This document shows positions 1-5,137 of a stretch of DNA of 5,206 bases, in pieces; the first letter of the stretch is position 1, and each line of letters starts with the position of its first letter. The position numbers were made by a program, and so were the translations under genes. Source of the DNA: Bacteroidales bacterium (GTDB taxonomy: Bacteria > Bacteroidota > Bacteroidia > Bacteroidales > UBA4181); the NCBI GenBank assembly GCA_031259205.1, contig JAIRLS010000059.1, positions 1 through 5,206 of the forward strand, read 5' to 3'. A model generated the notes under the pieces. That model ran no database searches. It saw only the letters and a list, made by a program, of their open reading frames with translations, and was not told where the DNA came from.

Positions 1-139
1 TGCACAGATAAAAACGAGGCGTACAAAACGAAAGAAGTTGATTATCCATAAAATAAAAATCTGCGTTCCTCTATTAACCCTGCGTTATCTGCGTGCTAAT
101 ACCCTTTTGAGACAGCCCCAAGGAGCTATGGAGCGGCTT
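1..139. other. Non-coding left flank with CTGCGT repeats
   Basis: I see no supportable gene here. The stretch is AT-rich to about position 60. It then carries three near-identical units, CTGCGTT at 61-67, CTGCGTT at 80-86 and CTGCGTG at 89-95, in the style of short low-complexity repeats found between Bacteroidota genes. Positions 104-119 read CTTTTGAGACAGCCCC, which looks like the outer end of an insertion sequence whose body would lie to the left. No transposase frame is visible, so this is only a suggestion. Confidence 0.4.
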
Positions 140-272
140 CCGCAGGTCGTTGACCTGCGGTTATGAAAGTTACGTCCTTTCAGGACGTTCCGCATTCTCC
201 AAAGCGGATGGTTTTCGCGCTTTCAGGCGCACGCCGTGCGCCTCTACATTCGTGCCTTCGCGCCTTCGCGCC
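140..272 (+). repeat. Structured dispersed repeat, copy 1 (three hairpins plus octamer tract)
   Basis: Three hairpins follow each other, all with 3-nt loops. Hairpin 1 pairs 140-148 (CCGCAGGTC) with 152-160, loop GTT, 9 perfect pairs. Hairpin 2 pairs 172-178 (ACGTCCT) with 182-188, loop TTC, 7 perfect pairs. Hairpin 3 pairs 225-232 (AGGCGCAC) with 236-243, loop GCC, 8 perfect pairs. Three octamers follow at 249-272. Positions 140-204 match 5004-5068 with only 4 differences in 65. Copy 1 carries an extra octamer-like unit (TTCGCGCT, 214-221) between hairpins 2 and 3 that copy 2 lacks. The open frame starting at ATG 163 is not conserved between copies, so I treat the element as non-coding. The family is unknown to me; a REP-like or MITE-like element is the closest analogy. 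The strand given is arbitrary. Confidence 0.85.
249..272 (+). repeat. Tandem octamer tract, 3 units
   Basis: The units are TTCGTGCC, TTCGCGCC and TTCGCGCC, head to tail with no spacer, ending the structured repeat. Copy 2 has four units in the matching place, so unit number varies between copies. Confidence 0.85.
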
Positions 273-471
273 TATGCCCGTGCATGGTATAATACTGTCT
301 AAATTGATACCGGCTAAATTGTTGAAAAGGACGTTACTGAATAGAATATTTGAAGGTTGGCGCGTGTTTTGCCGGATTGCCGGCGAGCGTCCCTGTGTTG
401 CCGCCAAAGGGCCGGCGGGTTGCCGTGAAGTCGGGCGAATATTCGCTTTTTCGATGGGCCGGTCAATGTGG
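273..471. other. Intergenic stretch, no gene recognised
   Basis: Open frames exist on both strands here, but none has a recognisable protein motif or a convincing start, and they partly run through the repeat. The middle (about 361-435) is GC-rich and has small inverted repeats, GCCGG/CCGGC at 371-384 and CCGCC/GGCGG at 401-418. A 12-bp perfect palindrome, GCGAATATTCGC, sits at 435-446 and is followed by five T residues. None is strong enough to call as a terminator or operator. Decayed coding sequence is possible but cannot be shown from the window alone. Confidence 0.4.
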
Positions 472-516
472 AATTGAAAAAAATCACTCACAATTGAAAA
501 AAAACATTTATATTTG
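472..516 (+). promoter_or_regulatory. Probable promoter of the leader-ptrB-pyk operon
   Basis: TATATTTG at 509-516 fits the Bacteroidota -7 consensus TAnnTTTG exactly and is identical to the -7 element of rimM in this window. Transcription would start around 521-524. I see no good -33 TTTG at the usual 17-23 bp spacing; the nearest TTG (494-496) is only 12 bp away. Instead, the 12-mer AATTGAAAAAAA occurs twice, at 472-483 and 492-503, exactly 20 bp apart. Two A-tracts about two helical turns apart may bend the DNA or act as an UP-type element, compensating for the weak -33 site. The last point is inference. Confidence 0.55.
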
Positions 517-535
517 TTTCAAATCAAATTTCATT

Positions 536-616
536 ATGGAGATACATAATAGTCTTTTATTCTGTGTGATAGTTTCTGTTTTGCCGGTTCTCCGGATTTA
601 CCCGATCGCAAAATGA
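536..616 (+). CDS. Possible 26-residue hydrophobic leader peptide overlapping ptrB
   Basis: An ATG about 14 nt after the predicted transcription start opens a 26-codon frame whose TGA (614-616) overlaps the ptrB ATG (613-615) as ATGA. The ptrB-pyk junction has the same form. Residues 6-19 (SLLFCVIVSVLPVL) form one hydrophobic segment, followed by a basic tail (R20, K26). There is no Shine-Dalgarno, as for the other genes here. It could be a small membrane or leader peptide coupled to ptrB. It could also be the remnant of a signal peptide put out of frame, since some Bacteroidota S9 peptidases are exported. Against that, the N-terminus has no positive charge. A chance frame is also possible: it has no known family and is short. 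Confidence 0.3.
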   Translation: MEIHNSLLFCVIVSVLPVLRIYPIAK

Positions 617-2658
617 AACCTCCTGCAGCACGGAAGATGCCCGTGACGCTTGTTACGGCAGGCCATCTTCGCCATGACGCTTATTTTTGGCTGAAAGAGC
701 GTGATAATCCGCAAGTAACGGCATATCTCAAGAAAGAAAACAGCTATGCCGACGCCATGATGCACGACACAAAGGAACTTCAGGCAGCGCTTTTTGATGA
801 AATCACATCCCGCATCAAGCAGGACGACCGGTCGGTTCCTTTTTTCCACAATGGATACTGGTATTACACCCGCTACGAAAAAGAGGGGGAATATGCGATA
901 GAATGTCGCAGGAAAGGCGCCATGTCCGCCGAAGAGGAGATACTGCTGGACGAAAACGAACTGTCGCAGCAGTATGCCTATTTTGACGTCAACAATATCG
1001 AAATCAGCCCCGACAATCGACTGATGAGCTACGGAGTCGATACTGCCGGCAATCACCTTTATACTGTTTTTGTCCGGCGTCTGGAAACAGGCGAGATACT
1101 TGCCCGTATCGACGGCACCGGCGGCCCGACGGCATGGGCAAACGATAACCGCACCCTCTTCTATTGCAGCAAAGATCCGCAGACCCTGCGTACCGACCGC
1201 CTGATGAAGTACAGGACGGACAGCGGCGAAACGACGGAGATCTATTCCGAAACAGACGAAAGATTTGACTTGGGCGTTTACAGATCCAAATCGGGCGAGA
1301 TGATTTTTCTGGAAGCCGCAAGCAATACGGCTACCGAGTTCTCCTGCCTGCCCTCAGACAGTCCCGACGGCTGTTTCACCGTCATTCAGCCCCGCGAAGA
1401 AAATTTGGAATACCATCTGAGCCATTACAAAGACAAATTCTACATCATCACTAACGATCAAGCGAAGAATTTTCGCCTGATGGAGGCTTCTCTCTCCCAG
1501 CCTTCCAAAGAACACTGGAAAGAAGTGATCCCCCACCGGGACGACGTACTGCTGGAAGAAGCGGAACTCTTTGACGATTACATCGCGCTGTCCGAGCGGA
1601 AAAACGGCCTGCTCCGGCTACGGATTATCTCTCTGCACGACAAAGGCGAGTACTGCCTTGATTTTGCAGCGGAAGAAGAAGTATACACTGCCGAACTGTC
1701 CGACAATCCTGCGTTCGATACCCGTATGCTCCGGATAGAATACAGCTCGCTCACCACGCCATACACCATCTTCGATTTCGACATGCTGACGCACGAAAAA
1801 ATCATCCTCAAACAACAGGAAGTCGTCGGGGGATACCGGCCGGAAGAATACGTTTCCCGCAGGATTTATGCCGAAGCAAAAGATACCGTCATTCCCATAT
1901 CAATGGTATACAGAAAGGATACCCCCATAGACGGAAAAACGCCGCTGTTGCTGTACGGATACGGCGCTTACGGCTACAATGTTGATCCGGTCTTCAGCAT
2001 TTCGCGCATCAGTTTGCTCAATCGGGGTTTCGTGTATGCGATAGCCCATGTGCGAGGCAGCCAGTACCTCGGCAGAGAATGGTACGACAACGGGAAGATG
2101 CTGAAAAAACGCAACACATTCACCGATTTTATCGCCTGCGCCGAACACCTGATAGCGCAAAAATACACCGACTCCGAACACCTTTTCGCTATGGGCGCCA
2201 GCGCCGGCGGCCTGTTGATGGGCGCCGTGCTGAACATGCGCCCCGACCTGTTCAAAGGCGTCATTGCAGACGTACCCTTTGTGGACGTGGTAACCACCAT
2301 GAGCGACACTTCTATTCCGCTCACCGCCGCCGAATTTGAAGAATGGGGCAATCCGGAAGAAGAAGAATACTATCAATACATGATGTCCTATTCGCCTTAC
2401 GACAACGTAACGGCTCAGGATTATCCCAACCTGCTGGTAACGGCAGGCTGGAACGATGCGGAAGTTCAGTACTGGGAACCGGCCAAGTGGGTAGCCAAAC
2501 TGCGCGAGCTTAAAACCGATAATAACCTGCTTCTGCTTCATACCAATATGGACGCAGGACACGAAGGCGCTTCCGGAAGATTCGAATCATTCAGGGAAGT
2601 AGCGTTTGAATACGCTTTCCTTATCCAATTAAATAATTCAAAAAACAATACAGTATGA
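613..2658 (+). CDS. ptrB: Oligopeptidase B (S9A serine peptidase)
   Basis: This enzyme cleaves short peptides after Arg or Lys. Its 681 residues compare with about 686 for E. coli OpdB. Near the N-terminus it has the family's YFWLKERDNP (24-33), SRIKQDDRSVP (66-76) and YWYYTRYE (82-89), then a seven-bladed beta-propeller (about 75-400) and the C-terminal alpha/beta-hydrolase domain. The triad is Ser530 (GASAGG), Asp615 (GWNDAEV) and His650 (DAGHEG), each two less than the E. coli numbers I recall. Glu574 and Glu576 (AEFEEWG) match the pair that sets the P1 basic-residue preference. Asp458 is kept, but the second Asp of that loop is Val460. ATG 613 is chosen because the frame upstream has no ATG, GTG or TTG before a stop at 550-552. 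No signal peptide is present, so it is probably cytoplasmic. It is promoted from about 509-516 and overlaps pyk by 4 nt. Confidence 0.95.
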   Translation: MKPPAARKMPVTLVTAGHLRHDAYFWLKERDNPQVTAYLKKENSYADAMMHDTKELQAALFDEITSRIKQDDRSVPFFHNGYWYYTRYEKEGEYAIECRRKGAMSAEEEILLDENELSQQYAYFDVNNIEISPDNRLMSYGVDTAGNHLYTVFVRRLETGEILARIDGTGGPTAWANDNRTLFYCSKDPQTLRTDRLMKYRTDSGETTEIYSETDERFDLGVYRSKSGEMIFLEAASNTATEFSCLPSDSPDGCFTVIQPREENLEYHLSHYKDKFYIITNDQAKNFRLMEASLSQPSKEHWKEVIPHRDDVLLEEAELFDDYIALSERKNGLLRLRIISLHDKGEYCLDFAAEEEVYTAELSDNPAFDTRMLRIEYSSLTTPYTIFDFDMLTHEKIILKQQEVVGGYRPEEYVSRRIYAEAKDTVIPISMVYRKDTPIDGKTPLLLYGYGAYGYNVDPVFSISRISLLNRGFVYAIAHVRGSQYLGREWYDNGKMLKKRNTFTDFIACAEHLIAQKYTDSEHLFAMGASAGGLLMGAVLNMRPDLFKGVIADVPFVDVVTTMSDTSIPLTAAEFEEWGNPEEEEYYQYMMSYSPYDNVTAQDYPNLLVTAGWNDAEVQYWEPAKWVAKLRELKTDNNLLLLHTNMDAGHEGASGRFESFREVAFEYAFLIQLNNSKNNTV

Positions 2659-4073
2659 GTCACACCAAAGTCATCGCCACCATAGGCCCGTCAACATCGT
2701 CAAAGAGCACGTTACGGAAACTGTTCAGGGAAGGAGTTAACGTCTGCCGGCTGAATTTTTCGCACGGGACGCACGACGATCACCGTAAAAGCATCGAAAA
2801 CATCATCGAACTGAATCAGGAATTAAGTACCAATGTCACCATCCTCGCCGACCTTCAAGGGCCGAAACTGCGCGTGGGTATGGTGAAAAACGGCGCTATC
2901 ACGATCCGGGACGGGGAAACGATCGACATAACCAACCTCGAATGTATCTCTACACAGCAGTTGTTGTACATTTCATACGACGAACTTCCCAAAGACATAC
3001 AAATCGGCGAAGCTATCCTGATCGACGACGGGAAGCTGAAACTGGAAGTGCTGGAAACCAACCGTACCGACAGGATAAAGGCAAAAATCATTCACGGCGG
3101 CGAACTGACCTCCCGAAAAGGCGTTAATCTGCCCCACACCAAAGTGTCGTTGCCCAGTTTTACGCAGAAGGATTACGACGACGCCTGTTTTGCGCTGGAT
3201 TACAACGTGGACTGGATAGCCCTGTCCTTCGTCCGCACGGCTCTCGACCTGATGCCCCTGCGGGATTTGCTTCGCACCAGAAAAAAATTCGCCCGCATCA
3301 TTGCCAAGATCGAAAAACCGGAAGCCCTCGCCGACATTGACGCCATCATCGACGCTTCCAACGGCGTGATGGTTGCGCGGGGAGATCTGGGCGTAGAAGT
3401 GCCTTTCGACCGGGTGCCGATGATTCAGAAAGAAATCGTTAAAAAATGTATCGTACAGGGCAAACCGGTAGTCATTGCCACGCAAATGCTGGAAAGCATG
3501 AATGCCAATTTTCGCCCCACACGAGCCGAAGCAAACGACGTGGCCAATGCGGTACTGGACAGCGCCGATGCACTCATGCTGAGCGACGAAACAGCTACCG
3601 GAAAATATCCCGTAGAGGCGGTGAAGGCCATGAAGAAAGTCATCGACTGGACGGAAAACCACGGATTCCAGTACAACCGGATCACCCTGCCCAACAGCAA
3701 AAGCCACACCTTCCTCCCGGATACCATCTGCCTGAACGCTTGCCAGATGGCAGATCAGGCAAATGCAAAAGCCATCGTTATCTTCACCTTCTCCGGCTAT
3801 ACCGCCATGCGCATATCCAGCCACCGCCCCAAAGCCGAAACCTTCGTCTTCACCCGCAACAAGGCGCTGGTGCGAAAAATGGCGCTGATATGGGGCGCAC
3901 ACGCCTATCATGCCGAAGAAGTGGACAATATCGACCAGGCTATCACGCAATCCATCGAAAACCTGAAAAAACGGGGCTATATCAAGGCGGGAGACGTCAT
4001 AGTGCATGTAGGAAGTACGCCCTTTGAGGAAAAAGGGCAGACCAACATGCTCAAACTGTCCTACATCCACTGA
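2655..4073 (+). CDS. pyk: Pyruvate kinase, predicted K+-independent type
   Basis: This enzyme transfers phosphate from phosphoenolpyruvate to ADP, the last ATP-yielding step of glycolysis, in the cytoplasm. All 472 residues are present. The A domain has Arg32, Asn34 and Ser36 (CRLNFSHG), Asp66, catalytic Lys218 in the family signature IIAKIEKPEAL, metal ligands Glu220 and Asp244 (ARGDLG), and Thr276 (ATQMLESM). The B domain spans about 71-169 and the C domain about 345-472, with TFSGYTA at 378-384. The motif ADLQGPKLRV (65-74) places Lys71 where K+-dependent enzymes have Glu, with Leu67, Gln68 and Val74 at the accompanying positions. The start ATG lies in the ptrB stop (ATGA), so translation is probably coupled. 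No promoter was seen inside the end of ptrB. This is not the DTKGPE type that I recall for Bacteroides. Confidence 0.97.
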   Translation: MSHTKVIATIGPSTSSKSTLRKLFREGVNVCRLNFSHGTHDDHRKSIENIIELNQELSTNVTILADLQGPKLRVGMVKNGAITIRDGETIDITNLECISTQQLLYISYDELPKDIQIGEAILIDDGKLKLEVLETNRTDRIKAKIIHGGELTSRKGVNLPHTKVSLPSFTQKDYDDACFALDYNVDWIALSFVRTALDLMPLRDLLRTRKKFARIIAKIEKPEALADIDAIIDASNGVMVARGDLGVEVPFDRVPMIQKEIVKKCIVQGKPVVIATQMLESMNANFRPTRAEANDVANAVLDSADALMLSDETATGKYPVEAVKAMKKVIDWTENHGFQYNRITLPNSKSHTFLPDTICLNACQMADQANAKAIVIFTFSGYTAMRISSHRPKAETFVFTRNKALVRKMALIWGAHAYHAEEVDNIDQAITQSIENLKKRGYIKAGDVIVHVGSTPFEEKGQTNMLKLSYIH

Positions 4074-4109
4074 CCGGCTACCGATTGAAAATCAATACAC
4101 AAGGGATTC

Positions 4110-4150
4110 AAAAAAGCTATACCGGCGACTGCTTTCCCCAGCCGCCGGTA
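4110..4150 (-). terminator. Intrinsic terminator of rimM
   Basis: An 8-bp perfect stem pairs 4120-4127 (TACCGGCG) with 4143-4150. After a 1x1 mismatch, three more pairs (4129-4131 with 4139-4141) close a 7-nt loop. Read on the minus strand, the stem is followed after a short spacer by six T residues (4115-4110), which fits a rho-independent terminator about 90 nt past the rimM stop. On the plus strand no T-run follows, so the hairpin may protect the pyk mRNA 3' end but is unlikely to terminate it by this mechanism. I see no separate pyk terminator in the 165-bp gap. Confidence 0.75.
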
Positions 4151-4238
4151 ATATGATGATTATCCTTTTCATCCTTATAAAGGGTCTTTGACGGTCGAAA
4201 TGAAAGAAGACGCAGGCGCGATGTTTCCCCTGTTCCCT

Positions 4239-4733
4239 CTATGGTAGCCGAATACTGCCTTCCGGAGCATGAATGTACAGTATTTTGCCTTTTCGGTCGA
4301 CTTCGGTGATTAATTCGGGATGGAAGGGGATGAGGTTTTCTTTTTCCCCGTTGATGATTTGCATGACCCTGTTGCCGTTAAAATTTTCCATTCGGGCGAT
4401 AACGCCGATGCGTCCATACACGGCGTCGTGCACGGCAAATCCCGTCCACTGTTTTTCTTCGCTTTCCTGTTGCCGGAATTTCACTTCGGCAAAGACGTCG
4501 CATCCTGTCAGTTCGGCGGCTTCGTCCGCAGAATTGACAAATTCCAGTTTTACCAGCGCCGAGTTTTCAGTGCGGAGCGTAAAAATTTCAACAGGGAAAG
4601 GTACTTTCAACCCGTCCACCACGACGAACACTTCCCGCAGATGCTCCGGCGCCACGTCCGCCGCCTGTTCTGCCGCCAACAGCAAAACGCCCGTAAAACC
4701 GTGCGTTTTAACGAATTTCCCTATGTACTGCAT
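4239..4733 (-). CDS. rimM: Ribosome maturation factor RimM
   Basis: RimM binds the 30S head, contacting protein S19, and helps 16S rRNA processing and assembly. The 164 residues include the N-terminal signature IGKFVKTHGFTG (4-15), a first beta-barrel domain to about residue 85 with TGCDVF (76-81), and a C-terminal PRC-barrel (about 95-163) with YGRIGVI (106-112), LIPFHPELITEVD (134-146) and the end PEGSI (157-161), usually PEGLL. It is slightly short because it lacks the few residues that usually precede the IGK motif. The frame has a stop at 4754-4752 and no other start before the ATG, so 4733 is the only plausible start. Its own promoter and terminator make it look monocistronic, whereas it usually lies in ribosomal operons (E. 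coli rpsP-rimM-trmD-rplS) or, as I recall, after murA in Bacteroidota. It is convergent with pyk. Confidence 0.93.
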   Translation of the reverse strand: MQYIGKFVKTHGFTGVLLLAAEQAADVAPEHLREVFVVVDGLKVPFPVEIFTLRTENSALVKLEFVNSADEAAELTGCDVFAEVKFRQQESEEKQWTGFAVHDAVYGRIGVIARMENFNGNRVMQIINGEKENLIPFHPELITEVDRKGKILYIHAPEGSIRLP

Positions 4734-4734
4734 T

Positions 4735-4755
4735 TTATTTATTTCGGGTTTTCAT
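4735..4755 (-). other. Possible 6-codon upstream ORF in the rimM leader
   Basis: Within the roughly 30-nt rimM leader, ATG at 4755-4753 opens a frame reading MKTRNK, with TAA at 4737-4735. The stop ends one base before the rimM ATG (4733-4731). It lies in a different frame from rimM and begins about 8 nt after the predicted transcription start. The abutting stop and start would suit reinitiation or start-site competition. A chance ATG is equally possible. Confidence 0.2.
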
Positions 4756-4768
4756 TGAAGATCGAGTG

Positions 4769-4798
4769 CAAATATAGTTAATTTGCCGGAAATATCAA
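4769..4798 (-). promoter_or_regulatory. rimM promoter, Bacteroidota type
   Basis: On the minus strand a -33 element TTG (within GATTGA, 4798-4796) is followed after 19 bp by TATATTTG (4776-4769). This fits the -33 TTTG and -7 TAnnTTTG arrangement of Bacteroidota primary-sigma promoters. Transcription would start near 4763-4760, giving a leader of about 30 nt before rimM. Confidence 0.75.
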
Positions 4799-4995
4799 TC
4801 GCAGATAACCGGATACAGGGGCAACTTTAAGTTTGCAGAAAAAAAACCGAAGTTAAATTTTACCTAACCCAATTTGGCCAAAATCACTCCAAAAATAAGG
4901 AAAAACGAAGTAATTAAAGTTCATTCTTTTATGGAGGCGCTGGGGGCAGTGGACTGTTTCAGACGTGTTTTGTTTCCCGCTTTTTTCCCATCCCT
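4799..4995. other. AT-rich intergenic stretch, no gene recognised
   Basis: No frame with a recognisable motif is present. The segment has A-runs around 4840-4847 and 4890-4905, a 12-bp palindrome ATTTGGCCAAAT at 4872-4883, and a pyrimidine-rich run at about 4966-4998 that leads into the second structured repeat. TAAGTTTG at 4828-4835 (plus) and TATTTTTG at 4897-4890 (minus) match the -7 consensus but lack a properly spaced -33 element or a downstream gene of their own. Confidence 0.4.
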
Positions 4996-5137
4996 TTTCA
5001 TCACCGCCGGTCGTTGACCTGCGGTGATGAAAGTTACGTCCTTTCAGGACATTCCGCATTCTCTAAAGGGGGTAGCTTTTCAGACGCACGCCGTGCGTCT
5101 CTACATTCGTGCCTTCGCGCCTTCGTGCCTTCGCGCT
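4996..5137 (+). repeat. Structured dispersed repeat, copy 2
   Basis: Same order and orientation as copy 1 at 140-272. Hairpin 1 is longer here: 4996-5007 (TTTCATCACCGC) pairs with 5021-5032 over 12 bp. After one C/T mismatch (5008, 5020), GGTC pairs with GACC around loop GTT. Hairpin 2 (5036-5042 with 5046-5052, loop TTC) has one mismatch. Hairpin 3 (5082-5089, AGACGCAC, with 5093-5100, loop GCC) has 8 perfect pairs. Relative to copy 1, the third pair from the outside changes from G-C (227, 241) to A-T (5084, 5098), a compensatory change. Four octamers follow. ATG 5027 begins like the copy 1 frame (MKVTSFQD) but diverges after a net 7-nt difference, so coding is unlikely. The right boundary is uncertain. 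Confidence 0.85.
5106..5137 (+). repeat. Tandem octamer tract, 4 units
   Basis: The units are TTCGTGCC, TTCGCGCC, TTCGTGCC and TTCGCGCT in direct succession. The last unit runs into TTTCA, reproducing the 12-mer TTCGCGCTTTCA that occurs in copy 1 at 214-225 between hairpins 2 and 3. The octamer therefore appears at more than one place within the element. Confidence 0.85.

Noticed and set aside
140..272. CRISPR array or intrinsic terminator in the repeats
   Set aside because: There is no regular repeat-spacer pattern, the 8-bp units are contiguous, and no T-run follows the hairpins on either strand.
435..446. 12-bp palindrome GCGAATATTCGC followed by T5, as a terminator or operator
   Set aside because: About one 12-bp palindrome is expected by chance in 5 kb. 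As an RNA hairpin it has only four or five pairs, and no upstream gene needs terminating.
350..616. 88-codon plus-strand frame ending at the ptrB start
   Set aside because: It needs a TTG start within the GC-rich intergenic stretch, and only its last 26 codons, from ATG 536, have a sensible start. I kept only that part.
1900..2562. 220-codon minus-strand frame opposite ptrB
   Set aside because: Antisense shadow of the conserved catalytic domain of ptrB; no motif and no start signal.
2973..4070. 365-codon minus-strand frame opposite pyk
   Set aside because: It is a long shadow frame lying antisense to pyk, which has complete family motifs. The minus-strand product has no recognisable domain.
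4320..4781. Plus-strand frames opposite rimM (4273-4758 and 4320-4781)
   Set aside because: They are antisense to rimM, which has clear family motifs, a promoter and a terminator; the plus frames show no family features.
4872..4883. 12-bp palindrome ATTTGGCCAAAT as an operator
   Set aside because: Expected by chance at this length in AT-rich DNA, and not close to a supported promoter.
4951..4965. GGACTGTTTCAGACG as a matching insertion-sequence end to 104-119
   Set aside because: Only about 11 of 15 positions agree with GGGGCTGTCTCAAAAG, and its orientation would place the element outside the gene block rather than between the two sites.
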